Shown here one piece after another: positions 9,584 through 18,556 of a DNA stretch of 64,000 nt. A program made the translations under genes and the position numbers. The stretch spans positions 744,001-808,000 of the forward strand of contig CAWERR010000009.1 of assembly GCA_963811585.1 (NCBI GenBank), in the 5' to 3' direction. Every line of letters starts with the position of its first letter. Within the stretch, counting starts at the first letter, position 1. Source of the DNA: JACDHG01 sp963811585 (GTDB lineage Bacteria > Actinomycetota > Actinomycetes > Propionibacteriales > Nocardioidaceae). The notes below the pieces were generated by a model that saw only the letters and a program-made list of their open reading frames with translations, was not told where the DNA came from and did not search any database.

Positions 9584-10425
9584 TTAGGAGTCGTCGTTTG
9601 GTGCGTCGAGGAACGTGGTCACGACGTCGAGAACCAGGGCCGTTCGGCCAGACCGAAGAAGTGTGTGGTGCCGGGGAACACCGCGAGCTGGGATGTTGGG
9701 ACGCCGACGAAGTCGCCGTTGACGTCGCCACCGCGCAGCTGCAGGAAGCGGACCGCGTGCTCGAGCGTGAGCATGTCGCAGTCGCCTACGGTGATCAGAC
9801 GTCGGCGCAGCGATGCCCTCGATGTCGGCGTCGGACCAGCCTTCGAAGCCCTGGTCGAACGTCGCCGAGCTTGTCGAGCAGATCCTGCAGCTGGTCGGGG
9901 TGCGGCGACTTGGCCACGATACTCCTGCTCCATCGGGGTGCCGGCGATCATGTCGACGGTCAGCGAGCCGACCGCTTCTGCGTTCTCGGGGCGGTCTGCC
10001 GATCGGGTGGAACGACGCCGACGACACGATCAGCTTGCGGACCAGTTCCGGGTGCTTGATCGCCAGGTGCAGCGCCACGGCGCCGCCGACGCTGAACCCG
10101 AAGACGTCGACCTGCGGCGAGCTCAGGTGCTCGAGGAGTCCGACGACGTCAGACGCCAGGTCGGCGCCGGTCAGCAGGCGGTCGATGTCGTTGGTTCGTC
10201 CGTGTGCCTGGAAGTCGGTCGCGATCACCTGGCGGGTCTGCGGCCAGCGCCGGAAGGAGCTCGACCGAACTGCAGGTCGATGTTGAACAGCCCGCCGTGC
10301 AGCAGGAGCAGAGGCGTCCCGCCTGAGCCGTGGATCTCGTAGTACATCTGCAAGCCGTTGACCGGGGCGTATCCCGTCTGGGGCTGCGCAGTGGAGCTCT
10401 GCGTCTCGGTTACCTGCTCAGTCAA
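9584..10425 (-). CDS. Alpha/beta hydrolase, frame broken
   Basis: A roughly 280-residue alpha/beta-fold hydrolase. The N-terminal segment has YEIHGSGGTPLLLLHGG (oxyanion HG motif). The next frame carries MIATDFQAHGRTNDI and the nucleophile elbow FGFSVGGAVALHLA, with Ser as the nucleophile. The last segments hold VGDCDMLTLEHA, a likely catalytic Asp loop, and FPGTTHFFG, the catalytic His. At least three frame changes (near 10260, 9995 and 9880) break it. The TTG at 10425 is the best start because GAGGAGG sits six bases upstream. This is the last gene of the minus-strand sugar cluster, but a gap of nearly 190 bases separates it from the aldo/keto reductase. It may be independent. Substrate unknown. 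Confidence 0.78.
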
Positions 10426-10613
10426 GGCCTGCCTCCTCGTTCGTCTCCAACCAAGGGGAAGCACCATATCGTGAGGAAATCGCCGGCTCGGCGCGCCTCC
10501 GCCACCGCAGGCTGGCTATGGCCGCAAGCCATCTGTTCCATTGACACTCTTCTTCGCAGCCATCGATAATCCGGCGTGGATCACGTTGGTGAGCAGATTG
10601 CCCTTCCCAAGTC

Positions 10614-11582
10614 CTAGGCGTTCCCACCCGTGTGCTCGAGTGGGCGGAAGTCGAGCCAGTTCTCGCGGGCCGGAAGTAGGGTCTCCAACTCCAGCCAGAG
10701 GTCATCGGGTAGGCGAGCGTCGGCAGCTGTCATAAGCGCGCTGATGCGGGCGGGCTTGCTGATGCCGACGATCGTGGTCGCCATTTGCGGATCCCTCAGC
10801 GAGAACTGGATGGCGGCGGTCGCGAGGTCTGTGCCGTGCCGGGAGCACAGCGCGGACATCTTCTCGACAGCTTCGAGGAGCGCGGGAGGGGCCGGCTGGT
10901 AGCCGTACGACGTGGCTCCATGCGGGTTCGCGAGGATGCCCCCGCCGAGGACCGCCGCATTGACGACACCTACGCCGAGCTCACGGGCTTGCTCGATGAT
11001 TTCGGTGGCGCTGCGGTCAACGAGCGTCCAACGGTTGTGGACCAGCAGCACCTCGAACACGCCGAGCGCGAGGTAGCGAGACATCTCCTGCACACTGCCG
11101 CCCGCAAGGCCGATATGGCCGATCTCGCCGGCGTCGCGGAGCTGCACGAGCGTGTCGACAGCTCCGCCGGGGGCGGTGAGATCGTCGAATCCGAAGTTCT
11201 CCGCGTCATGAAGGTGCACGAGCGGGAGGTGATCGAGGCCGAGACGCTCCTTGCTCTCCCGCACGGATTCGCGCAGCCGCGTCCCCGAGAAGTCCCGGTC
11301 CCTGCCGTCGGCCTTGGTGATCACGAGGAAGTCGGCCGGAAGTCCGTGCTTGGCGATTGCGGCACCGATGGTGCGCTCGCTCTCGCCGTCCACGTAGTTG
11401 TTCGAGGTGTCGATCGACCGCAGCGGGCTGTCGAACACGGCGCCGACCAGCTCGACGCCGGACGAGGCCGGTTCGCCGGCACGGTGAGCCTCGCCATCTG
11501 CGCCGAATGCGGTCGCACCGACGCAGATCGCGCTCGTCGTCAGACCGGTTGAGCCAATCGGGCGGATCCAGTCGTTGGTCAT
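10614..11582 (-). CDS. Aldo/keto reductase
   Basis: A 322-residue NADPH-type aldo/keto reductase with a TIM-barrel fold. The features visible are IRPIGSTGLTTSAICVGATAFG at the start of the barrel, SIDTSNNYVDGESERTIGAAI (the conserved catalytic D and Y), FLVITKADGRD (Lys), and LVHLHDAENFGF, where the family's active-site His sits. GISKPARISALM is the cofactor-binding loop. Its best-known relatives are L-fucose or D-threo-aldose 1-dehydrogenases, which would fit a sugar-catabolic cluster, but this is inference. A longer frame to 11759 exists; the ATG at 11582 preceded by GGAGGGCAC is preferred. It lies about 190 bases downstream of the cupin gene. Confidence 0.85.
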   Translation of the reverse strand: MTNDWIRPIGSTGLTTSAICVGATAFGADGEAHRAGEPASSGVELVGAVFDSPLRSIDTSNNYVDGESERTIGAAIAKHGLPADFLVITKADGRDRDFSGTRLRESVRESKERLGLDHLPLVHLHDAENFGFDDLTAPGGAVDTLVQLRDAGEIGHIGLAGGSVQEMSRYLALGVFEVLLVHNRWTLVDRSATEIIEQARELGVGVVNAAVLGGGILANPHGATSYGYQPAPPALLEAVEKMSALCSRHGTDLATAAIQFSLRDPQMATTIVGISKPARISALMTAADARLPDDLWLELETLLPARENWLDFRPLEHTGGNA

Positions 11583-11774
11583 GTGCCCTCCAGAAGCTCC
11601 TGCTAGTCCAGCTGCGGGGAACGCATTCTCGCAAGCGGTTGCCGAGTCGTGGTCGGGGCACATGCCCTTGGCGGCCGGATGGCCTCGATCACGGAGGACT
11701 GAGTACGAGCTAGCGAACGGGCCGTCCGGTGGAACGACTACCGGACCGCCCATTCGCACACGTGCGCTCTGTTG

Positions 11775-12260
11775 TCAGAAGCTGGCGTCGATCCGTTCCA
11801 GCAGTTCGCGGGTTGCGTCCGGGTCGACGTCGCATTGGTACGGCGCAGCCGCCGCGCCGAGAGCCTCGGGATCCGGGTCCTCGTTGTCCATAAGCCACCG
11901 GAAGAACGTCTCGAGACCTGCGGGAGAGATGAACTCGAGAACGCTGGCGGGCTCGTCATACCCGTTCCAGAACGTGTGCCACTGCCCGCGCGGCTTGAAG
12001 AGCAGGTCGCCAGGGTTGGCTTCGACCTCCTGCCCTTCGAGCACAGCCCCGATCCGACCGCTCAACACGTAGGTGTACTCGTCCTCGAGATGGTGACGAT
12101 GCATCGGCGCGGCCAGGCTGTGCGGATCAAACAGGTGCTGCACGACAGAGAACCGCTGATCGGTGTCGCGGCCGTCGATCATGAACCGGTCTCGCACCTT
12201 CCCGACGGTGCTCTGGTCTCCCTGGCCGGCGAGGAGGATACGCGGACTAGATGTTGTCAT
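11775..12260 (-). CDS. Single-domain cupin protein
   Basis: A 161-residue cupin. The two cupin motifs are easy to see: MHRHHLEDEYTYVLSGRIG (metal-binding His-His-Glu set) and later GDLLFKPRGQWHTFWN (the second motif with Pro and His). This arrangement suggests a bound divalent metal. Related proteins are annotated as quercetin-2,3-dioxygenase-like or as sugar-binding or isomerising cupins; here the neighbourhood favours a role in sugar or glycoside breakdown. It starts 45 bases after the isomerase gene's stop on the same strand, consistent with one transcript. The exact reaction cannot be read from the sequence. Confidence 0.85.
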   Translation of the reverse strand: MTTSSPRILLAGQGDQSTVGKVRDRFMIDGRDTDQRFSVVQHLFDPHSLAAPMHRHHLEDEYTYVLSGRIGAVLEGQEVEANPGDLLFKPRGQWHTFWNGYDEPASVLEFISPAGLETFFRWLMDNEDPDPEALGAAAAPYQCDVDPDATRELLERIDASF

Positions 12261-12305
12261 GTCTTGACGCTAGGCCATTCCGACGTGGGCGGCCACGGCA
12301 CGAGT

Positions 12306-13313
12306 TCAGTTCGAGGTCGAGAAGGCTGCGTCGAAGGCGGCGTCTGGGGGGTCGAAGGCGAGGCCCTGGACGAAGGCGAGGGCCTCGGGGGCGCCGCGGA
12401 GTCGGTCCATGCCGGCGTCCTCCCACTCGACCGAGATCGGGCCGTCGTATCCGATCGTGTTGAGCATTCGGAAGCAGCGCTCCCAGGGGACGTCGCCGTG
12501 GCCGGTGGAGACGAAGTCCCAGCCGCGCCGGGGGTCGGCCCAGGCGAGGTGTGAGCCGAGGCGGCCATTGCGGCCGTTGCCGACCTGGAGCTTCGTGTCC
12601 TTGCAGTCGACGTGGTAAATCCGGTCGCGGAAGTCCCACAGGAACGACACGGGTCGAGATCCTGCCAGACGAAGTGGGACGGGTCCCAGTTGAGGCCGAA
12701 AGCCTGCGCGGTGGTCGACCGCTTCGAGGGCGCGCTGGGTGGTCCAGTAGTCGTAGGCGATCTCGGACGGATGCACCTCGTGGGCAAAGCGCACGCCTTC
12801 GGAGTCGAAGACGTCGAGGATCGGGTTCCAGCGGGCGGCGAAGTCGTCGTACCCCGCATCGACCATGGCCTGGGTCGCGGGCGGGAACATCGCGACGTAC
12901 TTCCAGATGGAGGAGCCAGTGAAGCCGACGACGGTGTCAACGCCCAGGCGTCGCGCCGCGCGCGCGGTCATCTTCATCTCCTCGGCCGCCCGCTGCCGGA
13001 CGCCCTCTGCGTCGCCGTCGCCCCAGATCCGGTCGGGCAGGATGCCTCGGTGGCGCTCGTCGATCGGGTCGTCGCAAACGGCCTGACCCTTGAGATGGTT
13101 GGAGATCGCCCACACCTTGAGGTCGTGCTTGGCCAGGACTGCCTGCTTGGCGGCGAGGTAGGCATCGTCCTCGACCACCTGCCAGACGTCCAGATGGTCG
13201 CCCCAGCAGGCGATCTCGAGGCCGTCGTACCCCCATTCGGAGGCGAGGCGACACATCTCATCGAAGGGCAAGTCAGCCCACTGACCGGTGAAGAGGGTGA
13301 TCGGGCGGGTCAT
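12306..13313 (-). CDS. Sugar phosphate isomerase/epimerase-like TIM-barrel protein
   Basis: A 335-residue xylose-isomerase-like TIM barrel (AP endonuclease 2 superfamily). Expected motifs are YDGLEIACWGDHLD, VWAISNHLKGQAV, VVGFTGSSIWKYV, VRFAHEVHPSEIAYD (metal-binding Glu and His), HVDCKD and ISVEWEDAGMD (the last metal-binding Glu). Between about 12,650 and 12,710 the displayed frame is wrong: the shifted frame there gives FGLNWDPSHFVWQDLDP, the standard family text, before the main frame resumes. Two compensating indels therefore hide inside an apparently open frame. It lies 21 bases from the Gfo/Idh/MocA gene, with a GGAAGGAAC ribosome site. The pair is typical of inositol, keto-sugar or glycoside degradation. 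Confidence 0.87.
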   Translation of the reverse strand: MTRPITLFTGQWADLPFDEMCRLASEWGYDGLEIACWGDHLDVWQVVEDDAYLAAKQAVLAKHDLKVWAISNHLKGQAVCDDPIDERHRGILPDRIWGDGDAEGVRQRAAEEMKMTARAARRLGVDTVVGFTGSSIWKYVAMFPPATQAMVDAGYDDFAARWNPILDVFDSEGVRFAHEVHPSEIAYDYWTTQRALEAVDHRAGFRPQLGPVPLRLAGSRPVSFLWDFRDRIYHVDCKDTKLQVGNGRNGRLGSHLAWADPRRGWDFVSTGHGDVPWERCFRMLNTIGYDGPISVEWEDAGMDRLRGAPEALAFVQGLAFDPPDAAFDAAFSTSN

Positions 13314-13334
13314 CGTGGGTTCCTTCCGATGGGT

Positions 13335-14562
13335 TCAAGCCGTGGCGACAGGGAGGGCGGTCGGCTGCCAGGAGCCAGTGTCGGCGCTGCGCTCGACGGC
13401 CGCAAGGACCTGCTGGACCTGGAGTCCGTCGGCGAACGACGGGGAGGGGTTCTCGCCGTTGTCCGATCGCGGTCACCAGGTCGACGACTTGGTGAGTAAA
13501 GCCATGCTCGTAGCCGAGTAGGTGCCCGGGCGGCCACCACGCGGCGACGTACGGGTGCTCGGGCTCGGTCACCAGGATGCGCCGGAAGCCGGCGGTGAGC
13601 GTTTCCTCGCGCGCGTCGTAGAAGGACAGCTCGTTCATCGACTCGAAGTCGAACGCGAGGCTTCCCTCGCTGCCGTTGATCTCGATGCGGATGGCGTTCT
13701 TGCGTCCGGTGGCGAAACGGGTGGCCTCGTACGTTGCCATGGCCCCACCGGAGAGTCGCGCCAGCCACAGCGCGGCGTCGTCCACGGTAACGGCCCCCAT
13801 CTCGGCACCGACCGACGCGGACAGACCGCTGGAATCCCCGGCGATCGGGCGTTCCTTGACGAAGGTCTCGAGCATCGCGGTCACACTCGTGATCGTCTGT
13901 CCGATGATGAACTGTGTCAGGTCGACGATGTGGGCTCCGATGTCACCGAGAGCGCCAGAGCCTGCGTGCTCCTTCTGCAGCCGCCACACCAGTGGGAAGT
14001 TGGGGTCGGTAATCCAGTCCTGCAGGTACTGCGCGCGCACGTGGCGGATCTCGCCGAGCCGACCCTGCTGGACCAGTTGGCGCGCGAATGAGATCGCCGG
14101 TACACGCCGGTAGGTGAAGCCGACCATGGACCGGACGCCGGCGGTGGCTGCCTGCTCGGCAGCCTCGGTCATCGCGGCAGCCTCCTCGACCGTGGTGGCG
14201 AGCGGCTTCTCGCATAGCACGTGCTTGCCCGCTCGCAGTGCCTCGATGGCGATCTCTGCGTGTGTGTCACCGGGCGTGCAGATATCGACCAGGTCGATGT
14301 CGTCCCGTTCGATGACTCGGCGCCAGGAAGTCTCCGCGGACTCCCAGCCCAGCTGTGTTGCCGCCGCAGACACCTTGGCCGCATCGCGGCCGCAGACTGC
14401 GCTCATCCTGGGACGCAGAGGAAGCTCGAAAAAGTGGGCGGCGCTGCGCCACGCGTGACTGTGGGCGGCTCCCATGAATGCGTAGCCGATCATGCCGACC
14501 CGGAGCTCGGTGGTCGCCGGCGTCGCCTCGGCGGCGACGACGCCAGGGTGTTCGTCAGTCAT
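13335..14562 (-). CDS. Gfo/Idh/MocA-family oxidoreductase
   Basis: An NAD(P)-dependent sugar or cyclitol dehydrogenase of about 408 residues. The Rossmann start is LRVGMIGYAFMGAAHSHAWR, with DLVDICTPGDTH after it, and the family signature motif AGKHVLCEKPLA carries the catalytic-site Lys. The C-terminal domain has GALGDIGAHIVDLTQFIIG, where Asp and His are the usual catalytic residues. Near 13,460 one base is lost or gained. The corrected frame continues DNGENPSPSFADGLQVQQVL to a TGA at 13335, whereas the uncorrected frame runs on into the next gene. It sits between the ABC substrate-binding gene and the isomerase on one strand. Which hydroxyl is oxidised is not visible. Confidence 0.9.
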
Positions 14563-14646
14563 GTGCGAGGACCTTCTCTGTCGACAGGACGTGGGTGCCT
14601 GGGGACCGGCCGCCGCGCTCGTTGCACGGGCGCGGCGGCCAAGGCC

Positions 14647-15702
14647 TCAGGACTCGAAGCAGAGTGGCCGGTACTCCTCCAGGTTGTCGGCTGTCACGAC
14701 CGGCGCGTTGAGGACGATGCGTGTCGGCACCTGGACCTGAACCAGATCGGCCATGCTCTTTCCCTGAGCGAGGAGCCGGGCGAGCTTGATGCCATCTGCC
14801 GCCTGGGTCGGCGGGTAGAGCACGGTCGCCTCCATTTCACCATCTTCGATCCACTGCATCGCGTTGCAGGATCCGGCGCCGCCCAGGAAGGCGAACTCGT
14901 CACGGCTAGCGTTGTCGAACGCCTGCTTCACGCCGACACCCTGGTCGTCGTCGTGGTTCCAGATGATGTCGATCTGCGGTGCTGCCTGGAGCAGGTTCGA
15001 GGCGACCGATTCTCCGGACTCGACGGTGAACGCCGCGGAGACCTGGTTGTCGACGGTCTGCCCGCAACCCTCGAGGGCATCAGCGAAGCCCTGCGACCGG
15101 TCCTGGGTCAGTCCCAAAGAGGCAATGCCCTGGATCTCGGCGATAACCGGGTCGGCGATGTTGTCACTCTCGATCAGGTTGCATGCGTACGTGCCGGCCG
15201 AAACGCCCATGCCGTAGTTGTCACCGAGGATCGTGGTGCGTGCGGCGAATGGGCTCGAGAATTCGCGGTCGACGTTCACGACGGGGATCCCCGCCTCCAT
15301 CGCCCTCGTCGCCACCTCGGTGAGAGCATCACCGTCGGTGGGCAGCAGCACGATCGCGTCTACTTCGTCGTTGATAAAGGTCTCGATCTGGCTGATCTGC
15401 AGGTTGGCGTCGTTGGTTCCCTCGGCCTGGCGAAGCTCGATGTCTTCGTACTCTGCGGCCTCGGCCTCGGCCGAGTCGTTGATCGCGGCCAGCCAGCCAT
15501 GGTCGGCCTCCGGGCCGGAGAAGCCGATGACGACCTCGTCTCCCGGCTCGTCGTTGTCGCTCGCGGCGTTGCTGCTGCCTTCGTCGCTCGAGCCGTCGTC
15601 CGGGTCGTTGCTGGTGCAGCCCATGAGAAGTGCGCCGGTGGCGACGAGTGCGCCGACGGAGTAGAGAACCCGCTGCCGCCTAGGCATTCGGATGTGTGAC
15701 AT
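14647..15702 (-). CDS. Sugar ABC transporter substrate-binding lipoprotein
   Basis: A 351-residue periplasmic-binding-protein-I lipoprotein that captures the sugar for the adjacent transporter. The signal peptide ends in the lipobox GALLMGC (Cys29) and is followed by an acidic Ser/Asp-rich linker. The body shows VVIGFSGPEADHGWLAAIND, FINDEVDAIVLLPTD, GIPVVNVDREF and IDIIWNHDDDQGVGVKQA, the ordered landmarks of the RbsB/YtfQ group. It closes the transporter part of the operon; the order on the minus strand is ATPase, permease, then this gene. The ligand is unknown but is probably a monosaccharide, polyol or glycoside given the dehydrogenase and isomerase that follow. Confidence 0.92.
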   Translation of the reverse strand: MSHIRMPRRQRVLYSVGALVATGALLMGCTSNDPDDGSSDEGSSNAASDNDEPGDEVVIGFSGPEADHGWLAAINDSAEAEAAEYEDIELRQAEGTNDANLQISQIETFINDEVDAIVLLPTDGDALTEVATRAMEAGIPVVNVDREFSSPFAARTTILGDNYGMGVSAGTYACNLIESDNIADPVIAEIQGIASLGLTQDRSQGFADALEGCGQTVDNQVSAAFTVESGESVASNLLQAAPQIDIIWNHDDDQGVGVKQAFDNASRDEFAFLGGAGSCNAMQWIEDGEMEATVLYPPTQAADGIKLARLLAQGKSMADLVQVQVPTRIVLNAPVVTADNLEEYRPLCFES

Positions 15703-15797
15703 CGGTGGCTCCTTGCTTCGGTATGAACCGGTTCAGACCGGCTCTGGTTGTGACATCGCGCGATTACACGCGCAGGGTCGGCGGTCGCTTTCCCTCC

Positions 15798-16904
15798 CTA
15801 AGTGCGCCCGCTTCGCAGCGACAGACGCTGTTGAAGCAGTACGGCACCGACGATGATGAGACCCTTCGCCACGGCCTGGGTCGACGTGTCGAGGTCGTTG
15901 AGCGTAAAGACGTTGGTCAGCGTGGTGAAAATGAGGACACCGAAGACGGTGCCGACAATCGTGCCGCGTCCACCGCTGAGCAGGGTGCCGCCGATGACGA
16001 CCGCCGCAATGGCGTCTAGCTCGTAGAGCTGCCCGTGCTGCGCCGTGCCGGTTGCGGTGCGGGCCACCAGCATCGCGGCTGCGAGACCACTTGCGAGGCC
16101 GACGAGTACATAGAGGTACACCGTGTGGCGTTGGACCTTGATGCCGGCCAGCCGGGCGGCCTCCGGGTTGCCACCGACTGCGATCGTGCGTCGCCCGAAT
16201 GTCGTCCGGTTGAGCAGGACCCAGCCGACACCAGCGACCAGCGCGAAGATGTAGACCAGCACCGGGATGCCGAGCCGGTCGTCGTTGAGGAAGTCGACGA
16301 AGCCCCGGTTCTCCGTATCCACCAGCTGGTTGCGTTTGTCGGAAATGATCTCGGCCAATCCGCGGGCACCTGCAAACATCGCGAGAGTGGCGATGAAGGG
16401 TGCCATCCGACCGTAGGCGACGAGGACGCCGTTGATGATGCCGCAGCAGGCGCCGACTATCACTGCCGTGAAGATGATGATGACCCAGTGAAAGTCCGCG
16501 GCCAGCGTTTGCGTTGCCACGGTTGTGCACCAGACCCCAGCCAGGGCGACGATCGCCCCGACTGACAGGTCGATGCCGCCACCGATGATGACGAAGGTCA
16601 TCCCGACGCTGACAACTCCGATCACTGCCGCTAGGCGCAGGATCGTCAGGATGTTGTCGACGTCGGCGAACCGATCGCCAGCCGTGATGAGACCAGCCAG
16701 CATGATCAGTCCGAGTGCGGCGACAAGGCCGAGGTTGCGGCCGATCGAGCCCGACATCACCCGTCCGAACGGGCTCTCCGTGGCCGCAGCATCGAGCGCC
16801 GCAGCCTCGATCCGGTCGCGCTCATCGGCCGGCGGCGCCGACTGAGCGGACACGCTAGTGGACGACGGCGGCGGCTCGGGCGAGTTGGTGGTGTGATCGC
16901 TCAT
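15798..16904 (-). CDS. Sugar ABC transporter permease
   Basis: An inner-membrane permease of the BPD_transp_2 (RbsC) type, 368 residues. After a long Pro/Ser-rich cytoplasmic N-terminus, membrane helices run from about residue 55 to the end. Diagnostic segments are FVIIGGGIDLSVGAIVALAG, which is the family hallmark, APFIATLAMFAGARGLA, and the loop GGNPEAARLAGI that docks on the ATPase. The start ATG at 16904 overlaps the ATPase stop as ATGA, so translation is coupled. A longer upstream frame lies inside the ATPase gene and is rejected. It works with the ATPase upstream and the binding protein downstream. Confidence 0.93.
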   Translation of the reverse strand: MSDHTTNSPEPPPSSTSVSAQSAPPADERDRIEAAALDAAATESPFGRVMSGSIGRNLGLVAALGLIMLAGLITAGDRFADVDNILTILRLAAVIGVVSVGMTFVIIGGGIDLSVGAIVALAGVWCTTVATQTLAADFHWVIIIFTAVIVGACCGIINGVLVAYGRMAPFIATLAMFAGARGLAEIISDKRNQLVDTENRGFVDFLNDDRLGIPVLVYIFALVAGVGWVLLNRTTFGRRTIAVGGNPEAARLAGIKVQRHTVYLYVLVGLASGLAAAMLVARTATGTAQHGQLYELDAIAAVVIGGTLLSGGRGTIVGTVFGVLIFTTLTNVFTLNDLDTSTQAVAKGLIIVGAVLLQQRLSLRSGRT

Positions 16905-18421
16905 GCCACCTTTCCTTCCATGAGCAGGTCGAGGACCTTGTGTTCGTCGATCTCGTGCGATGGGCCTTCGTGCACGACGCGCCCTTCTCGGACAACCAGC
17001 ACGCGGTCGGCGAGTCCGAGGACCTCTTCGATCTCGCTGGACACGACCACGACAGCGACGCCCCGATCGGCGAGGGAGCGCACAAGGGCATAGATTTCCG
17101 AGCGTGCGCCAACGTCGACGCCTCGGGTGGGCTCGTCGAGCAACAGGACACGACAATCACGCAGCAGCCATCGGGCCAGCACGACCTTTTGTTGGTTGCC
17201 ACCGGAGAGAGTCCGAACCGAGCGGTCGACGCCCTTGGGTCGGACGTCGAGCGAGCGCGACAGTTTCTCCGACTCCTTCCGCTCGGCACGAGAGTCGAGG
17301 AATCCCAGTCGTGAGAAGCGGGACATCGTCGAGATCGTGATGTTGCTGTAGACGGACTGATCGAGCAGGAGTCCCTGGCTCTTGCGTTCCTCGGGTGCCA
17401 GGCCGACTCCGGCCCCGACGGCGGCGCTGACCGAACCTCGGCGCAACCGCTTGCCGCCGACGGTGACCGTGCCGGTGCGCGCCCGACGCGCCCCGTATAC
17501 CGTCTCAAGGATCTCAGAGCGACCGGAGCCTACAAGGCCGGCGAACCCGATGATCTCCCCAGCTCGTACGGCGAAGCTGACGTCTCTGAACACGCGGTCG
17601 TCGCTTAAGTCACTCACATCGAGCACGACAGCCTGCTCGGAGGCCGCAGTGTCGTTGGTAGTGCGCTGTGGAAAGACGTACTCGATGGCACGTCCGGTCA
17701 TGAGCTTGATCAGCTCACTGGTCGGCGTCTCACGGGCAGGAAGACCGGTGGCCACCGTGCGTCCGTCCTTCAGCACGGTCACCCGGTCTCCGATCTCCCG
17801 AATCTCCTCGAGCCGGTGCGAGATGTAGATGACGGCGACGCCTTCGCGGGTCAGGTCGCGGATGACCCGGAAGAGGTTGCGGACCTCCTCCAGGTCGAGC
17901 ACCGCCGAAGGCTCGTCCATGATCAGGACCTTGGACTCGCGCGACATTGCGCGCGCCATGCTCACGACCTGCTTGCTGGCGGCGGAGAGCCGAGCAACCT
18001 CGCGGCCCGGGGGGATCTCGCTGTGGCCGAGCCGAGCAAAGATGTCGCGGGTCCTGCGGTGTGCTTCGGTGCGGCGACTGATCCCGCCACTGGCGATCTC
18101 GTGTCCCAAGAAGACGTTGTCGGCGACGGAGAGACCATCGACGAGGTCGAGCTCCTGGTAGATCGTGCCCACCCCTTGCCGGATGGCAGCGGTGGGGTGA
18201 CTGAACGACACAGGTTCGCCGTTCCAAAGGATCTCGCCATCATCGGGTTGGTATGCGCCTGCAAGCACCTTGATCAAGGTGGACTTGCCGGCGCCGTTCT
18301 GGCCGAGCAGGCAATGCACTTCGCCGGGTCTCACCTCCAGGTCGACGCCGTCGAGCGCCCGCACGCCCGGAAAGGTCTTAACGATCCCGCGCATCTGCAA
18401 CAGGGATTCCGCTTCGGCCAC
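16901..18421 (-). CDS. Sugar ABC transporter ATP-binding protein (two ABC domains)
   Basis: A 506-residue ATPase of the RbsA/MglA type with two fused nucleotide-binding domains. The first has a full Walker A (GQNGAGKSTLIKVL), the signature LSAASKQ and Walker B KVLIMDEPSAVLD. The second has the usual degenerate Walker A of this family, GLVGSGRSEIL without the Lys, and the signature LSGGNQQKVVLARWL with VLLLDEPTRGVDVG. This asymmetry is normal for sugar importers. The GTG at 18421 has GAAGGAG seven bases upstream. It is the first gene after the operator-rich promoter at 18,468-18,530 and therefore heads the transport-catabolism operon. Confidence 0.94.
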   Translation of the reverse strand: MAEAESLLQMRGIVKTFPGVRALDGVDLEVRPGEVHCLLGQNGAGKSTLIKVLAGAYQPDDGEILWNGEPVSFSHPTAAIRQGVGTIYQELDLVDGLSVADNVFLGHEIASGGISRRTEAHRRTRDIFARLGHSEIPPGREVARLSAASKQVVSMARAMSRESKVLIMDEPSAVLDLEEVRNLFRVIRDLTREGVAVIYISHRLEEIREIGDRVTVLKDGRTVATGLPARETPTSELIKLMTGRAIEYVFPQRTTNDTAASEQAVVLDVSDLSDDRVFRDVSFAVRAGEIIGFAGLVGSGRSEILETVYGARRARTGTVTVGGKRLRRGSVSAAVGAGVGLAPEERKSQGLLLDQSVYSNITISTMSRFSRLGFLDSRAERKESEKLSRSLDVRPKGVDRSVRTLSGGNQQKVVLARWLLRDCRVLLLDEPTRGVDVGARSEIYALVRSLADRGVAVVVVSSEIEEVLGLADRVLVVREGRVVHEGPSHEIDEHKVLDLLMEGKVA

Positions 18422-18441
18422 GCTGCTCCTTCGCTCGGAGA

Positions 18442-18457
18442 CGTGACTACCGTCACG
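18442..18457. promoter_or_regulatory. Perfect inverted repeat CGTGAC-N4-GTCACG in the leader
   Basis: Six-base arms flank TACC. The repeat lies between the predicted -10 box and the ATPase GTG, near or just after the likely transcription start. It differs from the GCGAAA repeats further upstream, so it could be the site of a second regulator. Its length alone makes chance possible. Confidence 0.4.
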
Positions 18458-18467
18458 CGTGGCGATG

Positions 18468-18530
18468 AATCTAAAGCCTCAAGCGAAAGTTTGCAATAGC
18501 GAAACGCAATTTACTTGCGAAAGTTTCCAA
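18468..18530 (-). promoter_or_regulatory. Promoter of the sugar operon with three GCGAAA operator repeats
   Basis: On the minus strand a -35 box TTGCAA (18,491-18,496) is followed after 17 bases by a -10 box TAGATT (18,468-18,473). On the plus strand three similar repeats lie over and upstream of the -35: GCGAAAGTTTGCAA (18,483-18,496), GCGAAACGCAA (18,499-18,509) and GCGAAAGTTTCCAA (18,517-18,530), spaced 16 and 18 bases apart. The core GAAAGTTTC is palindromic around its centre. This is where a repressor would block polymerase, and the ROK gene next door is the obvious candidate. The spacing and overlap are seen; the binding is inferred. Confidence 0.6.
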
Positions 18531-18556
18531 CGTGTGACCCGAGGAGATCCGTAGAG

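Noticed and set aside
14221..15699. A long open frame (492 codons) on the plus strand opposite the binding-protein gene
   Set aside because: It is the antisense shadow of a clear lipoprotein gene; its residues show no family pattern and it lacks a ribosome site.
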